The notes: a model not told the origin generated them from the letters alone. 64,000 nucleotides of DNA from Pseudomonas sp. dw_612 (GCF_018449725.1 NZ_JAAVVC010000001.1:1-64000); one strand, 5' to 3'. Numbered from the stretch's first letter, positions 16,823-25,923 are shown. A program made the numbers and translations.

Positions 16823-18322
16823 ATGAACATTCTGTATGACGAACACATCGACGGCGCCCTGCCGGACGTAGACAAAGTCGCCCTGCTCAACCGGCTGCAC
16901 CAGCAAATCCCCGACCTGGACCTGCTCTGGCGCGAAGAAGAACTCAAGCCTTACGAATGTGATGGCCTCTCGGCGTATCGCACCACGCCGATGCTGGTGG
17001 CCCTGCCCCGGCGACTGGAGCAGGTGCAAAAACTGCTGGAGATCTGCCACGCCCAACACGTGCCGGTGGTCGCGCGCGGGGCCGGCACCGGGTTATCCGG
17101 CGGGGCCTTGCCCCTGGAAAAAGGCGTGCTGCTGGTGATGGCGCGCTTCAACAATATCCTGCACATCGACCCCGCCGCCCGCACCGCGCGGGTCCAGCCT
17201 GGGGTGCGTAACCTGGCGATTTCCCAGGCCGCGGCGCCGTTCGGCTTGTATTACGCGCCGGACCCGTCCTCGCAAATCGCCTGTTCCATCGGCGGCAACG
17301 TCGCAGAAAACGCGGGCGGCGTGCATTGCCTCAAGTACGGCCTGACCGTGCACAACGTGCTGAAACTGGAAGTGCTCACGGTCGAAGGTGAACGCCTGAC
17401 TTTGGGCTCCGAAGCCCTGGATTCACCGGGTTTCGACCTGCTGGCGCTGTTCACCGGTTCCGAAGGTTTGCTCGGGATCATCACCGAGGTCACGGTCAAA
17501 TTGCTGCCCAAACCGCAAGTCGCGAAGGTCTTGCTGGCCAGTTTCGATTCAGTGGAAAAGGCCGGTCGCGCCGTGGCCGATATCATCGCCGCCGGGATCA
17601 TCCCCGGGGGCCTGGAAATGATGGACAACCTGGCGATCCGCGCCGCCGAAGACTTTATCCACGCCGGTTACCCGGTGGACGCCGAGGCGATCCTGCTCTG
17701 TGAACTGGATGGCGTCGAAGCTGATGTCCACGACGACTGCCAGCGAGTGCGCGAGGTAATGCAACAGGCCGGCGCCAGTGAAGTACGCCAGGCCCGGGAC
17801 GAAGCCGAGCGCGTGCGCTTCTGGGCCGGACGCAAAAATGCCTTCCCGGCGATCGGGCGCCTGTCGCCGGATTATTACTGCATGGACGGCACCATCCCAC
17901 GCCGCGAACTGCCCGGCGTACTGGAAGGCATCGCCCGGCTCGGCGCCGAGCACGGCTTGCGCGTGGCCAACGTGTTCCATGCCGGCGACGGCAACATGCA
18001 CCCGCTGATCCTGTTCGACGCCAATCAACCCGGCGAACTGGCCCGGGCCGAAGCGTTGGGCGGGCAGATTCTGGAACTGTGCGTAAAAGTCGGCGGCAGC
18101 ATCACCGGCGAGCACGGCGTGGGCCGGGAGAAAATCAATCAGATGTGCGCGCAGTTCAACAGCGACGAGCTGACTCTGTTTCACGCGGTCAAAGCCGCAT
18201 TCGATCCGCAAGGCCTGCTCAACCCCGGCAAAAACATCCCGACCCTGCACCGCTGCGCGGAATTCGGCGCGATGCACATCCATGCCGGACAACTGCCGTT
18301 CCCTGAACTGGAGCGCTTCTGA
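16823..18322 (+). CDS. glcD: Glycolate oxidase, FAD-linked subunit GlcD
   Basis: The 499-residue product has exactly the length of E. coli GlcD. It carries the FAD-PCMH region (VVARGAGTGLSGGALP; SQIACSIGGNVAENAGG; KYGLTVHNVL) and the C-terminal FAD-oxidase signature (VFHAGDGNMHP; GSITGEHGVGREK). It oxidises glycolate and some other D-2-hydroxy acids at the membrane together with GlcE and GlcF. ATG 16823 follows ACAGG; an in-frame TTG at 16802 is less likely. It overlaps glcE by one base. No glcC regulator is adjacent; the repeat array precedes it. Confidence 0.95.
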   Translation: MNILYDEHIDGALPDVDKVALLNRLHQQIPDLDLLWREEELKPYECDGLSAYRTTPMLVALPRRLEQVQKLLEICHAQHVPVVARGAGTGLSGGALPLEKGVLLVMARFNNILHIDPAARTARVQPGVRNLAISQAAAPFGLYYAPDPSSQIACSIGGNVAENAGGVHCLKYGLTVHNVLKLEVLTVEGERLTLGSEALDSPGFDLLALFTGSEGLLGIITEVTVKLLPKPQVAKVLLASFDSVEKAGRAVADIIAAGIIPGGLEMMDNLAIRAAEDFIHAGYPVDAEAILLCELDGVEADVHDDCQRVREVMQQAGASEVRQARDEAERVRFWAGRKNAFPAIGRLSPDYYCMDGTIPRRELPGVLEGIARLGAEHGLRVANVFHAGDGNMHPLILFDANQPGELARAEALGGQILELCVKVGGSITGEHGVGREKINQMCAQFNSDELTLFHAVKAAFDPQGLLNPGKNIPTLHRCAEFGAMHIHAGQLPFPELERF

Positions 18323-19371
18323 TGCTGGAATTCGATGCCAGTGAGGCGTTGCTGGCGCAGGTCAACCTGGCCCGGGAAAACGCCACGCCGCTGCGGATTC
18401 AGGGCAGTAACAGCAAGGCGTTTCTCGGCCGCGAGGTGGCCGGGGAAGTGCTCGACACCCGCGCCCATCGCGGCATCGTCAGCTATGACCCCACGGAACT
18501 GGTGGTCAGCGTTCGCGCGGGTACGCCTTTATCTGAACTGTTGGCCGCGCTCGATGCCGCCGGGCAAATGCTCCCTTGCGAGCCGCCGTCGTTCGGCGAA
18601 GGCGCCACCGTTGGCGGAATGATCGCTGCCGGGCTGTCCGGGCCACGTCGCCCATGGTCCGGATCGGTGCGGGATTTTGTCCTCGGTACGCGGGTGATCA
18701 CTGGTCTGGGCAAACATCTGCGCTTCGGCGGCGAAGTGATGAAAAACGTCGCCGGTTATGACCTGTCACGCTTGCTGGTGGGCAGTTACGGTTGCCTCGG
18801 TGTGCTCACGGAAGTCTCACTCAAAGTGCTGCCAAAACCCCGGCAGTGCCTGAGTATCAGCCTGGAAATCGACAGCGTTCGGGCCTTGAGCAAACTCGCC
18901 GAGTGGGGCCAGCAACCGCTGCCGATCAGCGCCGCCAGCCATGATGGTGAGCGTTTGTTTCTGCGGCTTGAGGGTGGAGAAGGCTCGGTGACGGCGGCCC
19001 ATCAACGGCTGGGCGGTGAGCCGCTGGATTCAGGATATTGGGCTTCGTTGAACGAGCAGCGACTGGCGTTTTTCGATGAGGGCCTGCCTTTGTGGCGGCT
19101 GTCGCTGCCGAACAATCTCGGGCCTCTATCGCTGCCCGGCGAGCAATTGATCGACTGGGCCGGCGCGCAACGCTGGTTGAAATCCGAGGCCCGCGACATT
19201 CAGTCGATGGCCCAGGAATTGGGCGGCCATGCCACCTGTTTCAGTCACGGCGCCAGCGACACACCGTTCCAGCCGCTGGCCCCGGCGCTGCTGCGATATC
19301 ACCGGCAACTCAAGGCGCAACTGGACCCGCAAGGGCTGTTCAACCCCGGACGGATGTACGCGGAGTTCTAG
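18322..19371 (+). CDS. glcE: Glycolate oxidase, FAD-binding subunit GlcE
   Basis: The 349-residue subunit has the second FAD-PCMH domain of the complex: IQGSNSKAFLGREV, VVSVRAGTPLSELLA, PSFGEGATVGGMIAAGLSGP and GGEVMKNVAGYDLSRLLVGS. Its C-terminal LDPQGLFNPGRMY resembles the end of GlcD-like proteins. ATG 18322 shares a base with the glcD stop (TGATG). It is required with GlcD and GlcF for glycolate:quinone oxidoreduction. The downstream gene starts after one base. Confidence 0.94.
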   Translation: MLEFDASEALLAQVNLARENATPLRIQGSNSKAFLGREVAGEVLDTRAHRGIVSYDPTELVVSVRAGTPLSELLAALDAAGQMLPCEPPSFGEGATVGGMIAAGLSGPRRPWSGSVRDFVLGTRVITGLGKHLRFGGEVMKNVAGYDLSRLLVGSYGCLGVLTEVSLKVLPKPRQCLSISLEIDSVRALSKLAEWGQQPLPISAASHDGERLFLRLEGGEGSVTAAHQRLGGEPLDSGYWASLNEQRLAFFDEGLPLWRLSLPNNLGPLSLPGEQLIDWAGAQRWLKSEARDIQSMAQELGGHATCFSHGASDTPFQPLAPALLRYHRQLKAQLDPQGLFNPGRMYAEF

Positions 19372-19372
19372 C

Positions 19373-20593
19373 ATGCAAACCACCCTCAGCGAACAGTCGC
19401 GCAAACTGCCACGGGCCGCCGAAGCGGAAAAGATCCTGCGCACCTGCGTGCATTGCGGGTTCTGCAACGCCACTTGTCCGACCTATCAACTGCTGGGAGA
19501 TGAACTGGACGGCCCGCGCGGGCGGATTTACCTGATCAAGCAAGTGCTCGAAGGCGCGCCCGCCACGGCAAAAACCCAACTGCACCTGGACCGTTGCCTG
19601 TCGTGTCGCAACTGCGAAACCACCTGCCCGTCCGGGGTCGATTATCACAACCTGTTCGACATCGGCCGGGCCGTGGTCGATCAAGCCGTGCCGCGCCCGG
19701 TGGGGCAACGGCTGTTGCGCGAGGGGTTGCGGGCATTGGCGCCAAATCCAAATCTGTTCAAGTCATTGCTAAAGATCGGCGCGACATTCCGCCCATTATT
19801 GCCGCGCACGGTTGAAATGAAATTGCCCCGCAACTTGCCTGTCACGGGCGAGCGCCCTGCCCCTCGACACGCGCGGCGGGTGTTGATGCTCGAAGGCTGC
19901 GTACAACCTGGGCTGTCGCCCAACACCAATGCCGCCACGGCGCGGGTGCTGGATCGATTGGGCATCAGCGTCATCCCGGCGCCGGAGGCCGGTTGTTGTG
20001 GTGCGCTGGATTATCACCTAGACGCCCAGGCCAAAGGGCTGGAGCGCGCCCGGCACAATATCGATGCCTGGTGGCCGCACCTGGAAAACGGTGCCGAAGC
20101 CATTGTGCAAACCGCCAGCGGGTGCGGTGCGTTTATCAAGGATTACGGACATTTGCTGGAAGGTGATCCGGCGTATGCGGCCAAGGCCCGGCGGGTCAGC
20201 GCACTGGCGCTGGATCTGGTGCAAGTGCTGGCCGATGAGCCACTGGAACGAGTGTGCGCCGCCACAGACCGGAAGATTGCCTTCCATTGCCCCTGCACCT
20301 TGCAGCACGCGCAGAAACTCGGCGGCGCGGTGGAAGCCGTGTTGACCCGACTGGGCTTCAATCTCACGCCGGTTCCCGACAGTCATTTATGTTGTGGTTC
20401 GGCCGGCACCTATTCCCTGACCCAACCGGAACTGGCCCGGCAGCTGCGGGATAACAAGCTCAACGCTCTGGAAAGCGGTGGCCCGGAGCTGATCGTCACC
20501 GCCAACATCGGCTGCCAGAGCCACCTCGCCAGCGCCGGGCGAACCCAGGTGCGGCACTGGATCGAACTGGTCGACCAGTCGCTGGGAGAATGA
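19373..20593 (+). CDS. glcF: Glycolate oxidase iron-sulfur subunit GlcF
   Basis: The 406-residue protein has two ferredoxin-like 4Fe-4S motifs, CVHCGFCNATCP and CLSCRNCETTCP, followed by two CCG (cysteine-rich) domains with GCCGALDYHL and LCCGSAGTYSL. It passes electrons from the flavin subunits to the quinone pool. ATG 19373 begins one base after the glcE stop. The usual next gene, glcG, is not here; after 88 bp comes hglS instead. Confidence 0.95.
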   Translation: MQTTLSEQSRKLPRAAEAEKILRTCVHCGFCNATCPTYQLLGDELDGPRGRIYLIKQVLEGAPATAKTQLHLDRCLSCRNCETTCPSGVDYHNLFDIGRAVVDQAVPRPVGQRLLREGLRALAPNPNLFKSLLKIGATFRPLLPRTVEMKLPRNLPVTGERPAPRHARRVLMLEGCVQPGLSPNTNAATARVLDRLGISVIPAPEAGCCGALDYHLDAQAKGLERARHNIDAWWPHLENGAEAIVQTASGCGAFIKDYGHLLEGDPAYAAKARRVSALALDLVQVLADEPLERVCAATDRKIAFHCPCTLQHAQKLGGAVEAVLTRLGFNLTPVPDSHLCCGSAGTYSLTQPELARQLRDNKLNALESGGPELIVTANIGCQSHLASAGRTQVRHWIELVDQSLGE

Positions 20594-20626
20594 AGTTCGT
20601 AGGAATCTTCGTTTGTCGGCGCCGCA

Positions 20627-20644
20627 GAAGGCTGCGATCTTTTG
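20627..20644 (+). repeat. Half copy of the GAAGGCTGCGATCTTTTG palindromic repeat
   Basis: An 18-bp half-element identical to one arm of the perfect inverted repeat at 36.9 kb lies between glcF and hglS, without a partner arm. Confidence 0.7.
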
Positions 20645-20681
20645 CCCCATCCTCTCTGTCACCGCGCCAGGAATTTTTTTC

Positions 20682-22064
20682 ATGAGCCACCCCAGCTTCG
20701 TCAGCCCCGACCTGATCCGCCAACGCTTCTCCAAAGCGATGTCCGACATGTACCGCGAAGAAGTGCCGCTGTATGGCGCGCTGATGGAACTGGTGGAACA
20801 GACCAACCGCCACGTGCTGGCCAGCGAGCCGCAGATCGCCCGGCAGCTCGAAAGCACCGGCGAAATCCAGCGCCTGGACCTGGAGCGCCACGGCGCGATC
20901 CGGGTCGGCACCGCCGCTGAATTGGCCACCCTCGCCCGGTTGTTCGCGGTGATGGGCATGCAACCGGTGGGTTATTACGACCTGACCCCGGCGGGCGTTC
21001 CGGTGCATTCCACGGCGTTTCGCGCGGTGCATGAAACGGCGCTGCAAGTCAGCCCGTTCCGGGTGTTCACCTCGCTGCTGCGCCTGGAGCTGATCGAAGA
21101 CCTGGAACTGCGCGCCTTCGCCCAATCGGTGCTGGATAAACGCTCGATTTTCACCCACGAGGCACTGGCGCTGATCGAGCAAGCCGAAACCCAGGGCGGG
21201 CTCACGGAAAAGCAAGCCTGGGAATTCGTCGAGCAGGCCCTGGAAACCTTCCGCTGGCACCACAGCGCCACCGTCACCGCCGCGCAATATCAACAACTCA
21301 GCGCCCAACACCGACTGATCGCCGACGTCGTGGCGTTCAAGGGCCCGCACATCAATCACCTGACCCCGCGCACCCTAGACATCGACATCGTCCAGGCACA
21401 AATGCCCGCCCACGGCATCACCCCCAAAGCCGTGATCGAAGGCCCACCGCGCCGCCAGTGTCCGATCCTGCTGCGCCAGACCAGTTTCAAGGCGCTGGAC
21501 GAGCCGATTGCCTTCACCGATCAAGACCAGACACGCGGCAGCCACAGCGCCCGTTTCGGCGAAATCGAACAACGGGGCGCGGCGCTTACACCTAAAGGTC
21601 GAGGGCTTTACGATCGTCTGCTGAATGCCGCCCGGGATGAGTTGAAGGATTTCCCGAATGAAGCCAATGCCGCGCGCTACAACGAACTGATGGCCCAGCA
21701 CTTTGGCGAATTCCCTGACACGCTTGAAGGCATGCGCCGACAGGAACTGGCGTACTTTCGCTACTTCGTGACGGAAAAAGGCCTGGCGGCGGACGGGTTG
21801 AACGGTTCGTCACTGGAAGACTTGCTCAGTGGCGGATACGTGCGGGTTGAACCGCTGGTGTATGAGGACTTTTTGCCGGTGAGTGCGGCGGGGATTTTCC
21901 AGTCGAACCTGGGAGATGCGGCGCAAACCCATTACGGCGTGCATTCGAACCAGCAAGCGTTTGAGCAAGCGCTGGGACGCAAGACGATTGATGAATTGGG
22001 GTTGTATGCCGAGACGCAGCAGCGTTCGATTGAGGAGTGTCTGGCAGCGTTGAATCGCAGATAA
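20682..22064 (+). CDS. hglS: 2-oxoadipate dioxygenase/decarboxylase HglS (VOC superfamily, YdcJ)
   Basis: HglS is an Fe(II) enzyme of D-lysine catabolism that turns 2-oxoadipate into D-2-hydroxyglutarate and CO2. The 460-residue product matches the family throughout: LYGALMELVEQTN, GAIRVGTAAELATLARLFAV, GVPVHSTAFRAVHE, VAFKGPHINHLTPRTLDID, RFGEIEQRGAALTPKGR and YEDFLPVSAAGIFQSNLGD. The start is ATG 20682 behind CAGGAA. It lies 88 bp after glcF on the same strand, which is notable because the product is a D-2-hydroxy acid and GlcDEF is a D-2-hydroxy-acid oxidase. Confidence 0.92.
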   Translation: MSHPSFVSPDLIRQRFSKAMSDMYREEVPLYGALMELVEQTNRHVLASEPQIARQLESTGEIQRLDLERHGAIRVGTAAELATLARLFAVMGMQPVGYYDLTPAGVPVHSTAFRAVHETALQVSPFRVFTSLLRLELIEDLELRAFAQSVLDKRSIFTHEALALIEQAETQGGLTEKQAWEFVEQALETFRWHHSATVTAAQYQQLSAQHRLIADVVAFKGPHINHLTPRTLDIDIVQAQMPAHGITPKAVIEGPPRRQCPILLRQTSFKALDEPIAFTDQDQTRGSHSARFGEIEQRGAALTPKGRGLYDRLLNAARDELKDFPNEANAARYNELMAQHFGEFPDTLEGMRRQELAYFRYFVTEKGLAADGLNGSSLEDLLSGGYVRVEPLVYEDFLPVSAAGIFQSNLGDAAQTHYGVHSNQQAFEQALGRKTIDELGLYAETQQRSIEECLAALNRR

Positions 22065-22068
22065 AACC

Positions 22069-22136
22069 TGTAGGAGCACGGCTTGCCGGCGATGGCGTCC
22101 TTGAGATCGCCATCGTGAGCAAGCTCAGCTCCTACA
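22069..22136. repeat. REP-like inverted pair between convergent genes
   Basis: A variant REP (TGTAGGAGCACGGCTTGCC...) at 22069-22097 and an imperfect inverted partner at 22108-22136 lie between the stops of hglS and the DJ-1-like gene. The second arm overlaps the DJ-1-like stop. It could serve as a bidirectional terminator. Confidence 0.75.
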
Positions 22137-22812
22137 CGTTGAGCTTCGCCAGCAGCGCTTCGGCTGTAGCCTGCGAAGACGCCGGATTCTGCCCGCTCAG
22201 CAACAACCCGTCGGTCGTCACATAGCTTGCCCAATCCTCGCCCTTCGAATAAATCCCACCCTTGGCCTTCAACTCCTCCTCGACCAAAAACGGCACCACA
22301 TCGGTCAACTGCACCGCCTCTTCCTCGCTATTACTGAACCCGGTCACACGCTTGCCTTTGACCAACGGCTGACCGTCCGCATCCTTGACGTGACGCAACA
22401 CGCCCGGCGCATGACACACCGTCGCGACCGGTTTGCCGGCCTTGTACAGCGCCTCGATCAGCGCGATCGAATGCTGGTCTTCCGCCAGATCCCACAGCGG
22501 ACCATGGCCACCGGGATAGAACACAGCATCAAAATCCTCAGCCTTCACGCTGCTCAACACCACCGTAGACGCCAGCGCGGATTGCGCCGCCGAGTCCTTG
22601 CGAAAGCGGTCGGTGGCGGCGGTTTGCGCGTCCGGCTCATCACTTTTCGGGTCCAGCGGTGGCTGGCCGCCCTTGGGAGAAGCGAGGGTCAACTGAGCGC
22701 CGGCGTCCTTGAACGTGTAATACGGCGCGGCGAATTCTTCCAGCCAGAAGCCGGTTTTCCTACCGGTGTTTCCCAATTGATCGTGGGACGTTAGAACCAT
22801 CAGGATTTTCAT
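22132..22812 (-). CDS. DJ-1/PfpI family protein (type 1 glutamine amidotransferase-like, Hsp31-type)
   Basis: The 226-residue protein has the DJ-1 superfamily layout: KILMVLTSHD at the start, the Glu-bearing WLEEFAAPYYTF, DFDAVFYPGGHGPLWDL and the nucleophile elbow ATVCHAPGVL with its Cys. The length and the GFWLEE segment fit the Hsp31/YhbO-like branch, which includes glyoxalase-III or deglycase-like and chaperone activities. It is convergent with hglS. Its start is 421 bp from hcp on the opposite strand. Confidence 0.85.
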   Translation of the reverse strand: MKILMVLTSHDQLGNTGRKTGFWLEEFAAPYYTFKDAGAQLTLASPKGGQPPLDPKSDEPDAQTAATDRFRKDSAAQSALASTVVLSSVKAEDFDAVFYPGGHGPLWDLAEDQHSIALIEALYKAGKPVATVCHAPGVLRHVKDADGQPLVKGKRVTGFSNSEEEAVQLTDVVPFLVEEELKAKGGIYSKGEDWASYVTTDGLLLSGQNPASSQATAEALLAKLNV

Positions 22813-22940
22813 GTCGTTCTCACTTGATGTCGGGATGTTCGGCGCTCAGCGGCGCGCGGGGATCTTTTTCATTGACCACTCTGCATTTCGATTCGTTGCA
22901 TTTGTTGAGGCCGACCCTGGATGATGGCGCATGGCCTTGA

Positions 22941-23064
22941 TGCGCAAGAAGTTGCGCACTTGCTCCGCAAAAAAACCGGCCAACCCTGCTGAGCGCCCGG
23001 CCCGCCAGGCCCTCCAGCCAAGTGCGCAAGAAGTTGCGCAGTGGTGCGCAACTTCTTGCGCACT
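22941..23064. repeat. Three copies of palindrome TGCGCAAGAAGTTGCGCA upstream of hcp
   Basis: The 18-bp palindrome (7-bp arms, 4-bp centre) occurs at 22941-22958 and 23023-23040, and inverted at 23045-23062. The last two form a perfect 20-bp inverted repeat (23021-23040 / 23045-23064) around a 4-base loop. They end 85 bp before a possible sigma-54 promoter. They could be activator-binding sites or a cruciform element. The rest of the 421-bp gap holds no convincing gene. Confidence 0.8.
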
Positions 23065-23148
23065 TTGGCGGGCGATCCGGGCTTCAGATCCGTTCAAGCC
23101 ATGGAAAAAACCCCTTCAACCCCCGGTTTATATAGCCCTTAACATTTC

Positions 23149-23164
23149 TGGCACGGACCTTGAT
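23149..23164 (+). promoter_or_regulatory. Possible sigma-54 (RpoN) promoter of hcp
   Basis: TGGCACG-N4-TTGAT matches the -24/-12 consensus TGGCACG-N4-TTGCW except for the C of the -12 GC. It lies 69 bp before the hcp start codon, leaving a leader of about 60 nt. Sigma-54 control of hcp operons is established for several T6SS loci. The assignment here is by pattern only. Confidence 0.5.
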
Positions 23165-23233
23165 AACAGTCAGGCACCCACCGGGCGATACCGCCTCCCG
23201 GGCACTCTCATTTATTTAGCAAGGAGCACATCC

Positions 23234-23749
23234 ATGGCTACTCCAGCGTACATGTCCGTCACTGGCGAAAAACAAGGTCTGATCACTGCCGGCGCATTCA
23301 CCGCCGACTCGGTTGGCAACACCTACCAAGAAGGTCACGAAGACCAGGTCATGGTTCAGGCGTTCAGCCACGACGTGATCATCCCGCGTGACCCGCAGTC
23401 CGGCCAACCGACCGGTCAGCGTGTGCACAAACCAGTTGTGATCACCAAGGTCTACGATAAGGCTTCGCCACTGCTGCAAGCTGCTCTGACCTCCGGCGAG
23501 CGCATGAGCGAAATCGTTATCCAGTGGTACCGCACTTCGGCTCAAGGCACCCAAGAGCACTACTACACCACCAAACTGGAAGACGCGATCATCGTCGCCA
23601 TCAACAACAAAATGCACAACTGCCAGGACCCGTCGAACTCGCACTTCACGCACCTGGAAGAAGTGCAGTTCACCTACCGCAAAATCACCTGGACCCACGA
23701 AGTATCCGGTACTTCGGGTTCCGATGACTGGCGTCAACCAGTCGCTTAA
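23234..23749 (+). CDS. hcp: Hcp-family type VI secretion tube protein
   Basis: The 171-residue protein is an Hcp1/TssD homologue, the hexameric inner-tube subunit of the T6SS. It shows AYMSVTGEKQGLITAGAF at the N-terminus, FSHDVIIPRDPQSGQPTGQR, KPVVITKVYDKASPLL and a C-terminal VQFTYRKITWTHE. ATG 23234 follows AAGGAG. No sheath, baseplate or membrane-complex gene is in the window, so it belongs to an orphan hcp-vgrG island served by machinery encoded elsewhere. Confidence 0.95.
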   Translation: MATPAYMSVTGEKQGLITAGAFTADSVGNTYQEGHEDQVMVQAFSHDVIIPRDPQSGQPTGQRVHKPVVITKVYDKASPLLQAALTSGERMSEIVIQWYRTSAQGTQEHYYTTKLEDAIIVAINNKMHNCQDPSNSHFTHLEEVQFTYRKITWTHEVSGTSGSDDWRQPVA

Positions 23750-23769
23750 TCGCGGCTGACCGCTTCACG

Positions 23770-23794
23770 CATCGGCCAGCTCTGCTGGTCGATG
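23770..23794. terminator. Hairpin between hcp and vgrG
   Basis: CATCGGCCAG and CTGGTCGATG form a 10-bp stem (one G-T pair) with a 5-base loop, 21 bp after the hcp stop. It has no good T-tract. It could weaken read-through and so lower VgrG relative to Hcp, which is inference. Confidence 0.4.
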
Positions 23795-23880
23795 TCGTTT
23801 ACGCCTTTCCAGAATTTTGCGTCTGCTGATTCCGTCTTCCGGTATTGTCGAACGCCGCAGCACAGCATAAGGAACAAGGG

Positions 23881-25923
23881 ATGTTCGCGCCGGCCAATCA
23901 GACCCACTTTGCCCTGACTATCGAAGGTCTTTCCAATGATTTGCAGGTGCTTTCCCTGCAAGGTCGAGAAGCCATCAGCCAGCCTTTTGTGTTTGAGGTG
24001 GAACTGGTCAGTGAACAGCCGTCCCTGGACCTCGAAACCCTGCTGCACAAACCGGCCTTCTTGCAGCTCGCACCTGACGGCAGCGGCATCCATGGCCAAA
24101 TCTATCGCGCCGCCCAGGGTGATTCCGGCAAACGCCTGACCCGCTACGCGGTGACCCTGCGCCCGCAACTGTCCTACCTGGCGCACCGCATCAACCAGCG
24201 CATCTTCCAGAACCTCACCGTGCCGAAAATCGTCGGCATGGTCCTCGAAGAGCACGGCATCCAAAGCAACGCCTACGAATTCAAAGTCGGGGCGATTTAT
24301 CCCGAGCGCATTTACTGCGTCCAATACGATGAATCGGACCTGCAGTTCATCCAGCGCCTGTGCGAGGAAGAAGGTATCCACTACCACTTCCAGCACAGCG
24401 CCATGGCCCACAAACTGGTGTTCGGCGATGACCAGACGGTGTTCCCGAAACTCGCGCCAGTGGCCTATCAACAAGACTCCGGCATGGTCGCCACCGACCC
24501 GGTGATCAAGCGCTTCGACCTGCGCCTGGAAACCCGCACCAGCCGCACCACCCGCCGCGACTACGACTTCGAAAAACCGCGCCTGACCCTCGAAGCGGAA
24601 AGCCGCGGCGACGCCCTGCCCGACCTCGAAGACTACGACTACCCCGGTCGTTTCATCGACCGCGAACGCGGCAAACACCTGGCCAAACGCGCCCTCGAAC
24701 GTCACCGCAGCGACTTCCAGCTCGCCGAAGGCAGAAGCGATCAACCGATCCTGGTCAGCGGCCATTTCCTGGCCCTTACCCAACACCCAAAAGCCAAGTG
24801 GAACGACCTGTGGCTGCTCACCGAAGTTCTGCACGAAGGCAAACAGCCGCAAGTGCTGGAAGAATCGGTCACCAGCCACACCACGAACCTGAAAGACGAT
24901 TTCCACCAGGGCTACCGCAACCGCTTCCAGGCCACGCCTTGGGACGTGCCGAACCGTCCGCCGCTGAACCATCCCAAGCCACGTATCCTCGGCAGCCAGA
25001 GCGCCGTGGTCACCGGCCCCAAAGGTGAAGAGATCCACTGCGATCAATACGGCCGCGTCAAAGTGCAATTCCACTGGGACCGCGAAGGCCAGGCCGACGA
25101 CAAAACCAGCTGCTGGCTGCGCGTCTCCTCCGCGTGGGCCGGCGCCCACTATGGCGGCATCGCCATCCCGCGCATCGGCATGGAAGTGCTGGTCACCTTC
25201 CTTGAAGGCGACCCCGACCAACCACTGATCAGCGGCTGCCTGTACCACAAGGAAAACATCGTCCCGTACGAGTTACCGGCAAACAAAACCCGCAGCAGCT
25301 TCAAAACCCTCAGCTCCCCCGGTGGCGGCGGTTACAACGAACTGCGCATCGAGGACAAGAAGGGCCAGGAACAAATCTTCCTGCACGCCCAGCGAGATTG
25401 GGATGAAAACGTCGAGCACGACCAGAAAATCCGCGTCGGCAACGAACGCCACGACACCGTCGAGCAAAACAGCTACACGGAGTTCAAGGCCGAGGAGCAC
25501 CACACGGTTTATGCCGATCGCAAGGTTGAGACGCAGGCGAATGATCATTTGACTGTGGGGGTTAATCAGCACATCAAGGTTGGAACCGGGCAATTCATTG
25601 AGGCAGGCCAAGAGATTCACTTGAGCAGCGGCTTGAAAGTGGTGATGGAAGCAGGCACTGAGTTAACCCTGATCGGTGGAGGGAGCTTCATCAAGATCGA
25701 TGCCGGGGGCGTGACCTTGAGTGGGCCGGTGATCAACATGAACTCCGGCGGCAGCCCGGGAAATGGCACAGGCGCAGCACCTTTGCTGCCGGGGCCATTG
25801 AAGCAGGCGGATTCGGACAAGGCTGGGGAATTGTTGGTGCCGGCGCAGCGGCAGGCGTTGATGCAGAAGAAGCCGATTTGCGCGATCTGTGAGAAAGCCA
25901 AACTGGAGGCACAAAATGCTTAA
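23881..25923 (+). CDS. vgrG: Type VI secretion spike protein VgrG/TssI
   Basis: The 680-residue VgrG has the gp27-like N-terminal part (FALTIEGLSNDLQVLSLQGR; LCEEEGIHYHF), the gp5 OB-fold (QYGRVKVQFHWDREG; WLRVSSAWAG; GMEVLVTFLEGDPDQPLISG) and a C-terminal beta-helix needle with repeated GNERHDTVEQ-type strands. About 50 residues follow the needle, with a CAICEK Cys pair; there is no large fused effector domain. ATG 23881 lies behind AAGGAACAAGGG. Its stop overlaps the next gene by 8 bp, the usual vgrG-adaptor-effector arrangement. Confidence 0.95.
   Translation: MFAPANQTHFALTIEGLSNDLQVLSLQGREAISQPFVFEVELVSEQPSLDLETLLHKPAFLQLAPDGSGIHGQIYRAAQGDSGKRLTRYAVTLRPQLSYLAHRINQRIFQNLTVPKIVGMVLEEHGIQSNAYEFKVGAIYPERIYCVQYDESDLQFIQRLCEEEGIHYHFQHSAMAHKLVFGDDQTVFPKLAPVAYQQDSGMVATDPVIKRFDLRLETRTSRTTRRDYDFEKPRLTLEAESRGDALPDLEDYDYPGRFIDRERGKHLAKRALERHRSDFQLAEGRSDQPILVSGHFLALTQHPKAKWNDLWLLTEVLHEGKQPQVLEESVTSHTTNLKDDFHQGYRNRFQATPWDVPNRPPLNHPKPRILGSQSAVVTGPKGEEIHCDQYGRVKVQFHWDREGQADDKTSCWLRVSSAWAGAHYGGIAIPRIGMEVLVTFLEGDPDQPLISGCLYHKENIVPYELPANKTRSSFKTLSSPGGGGYNELRIEDKKGQEQIFLHAQRDWDENVEHDQKIRVGNERHDTVEQNSYTEFKAEEHHTVYADRKVETQANDHLTVGVNQHIKVGTGQFIEAGQEIHLSSGLKVVMEAGTELTLIGGGSFIKIDAGGVTLSGPVINMNSGGSPGNGTGAAPLLPGPLKQADSDKAGELLVPAQRQALMQKKPICAICEKAKLEAQNA

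Noticed and set aside
22931..23233. N-terminal extension of hcp (about 100 codons)
   Set aside because: The open frame runs through palindromes and the promoter-like element; Hcp proteins begin at the MATPAYMS site behind AAGGAG.
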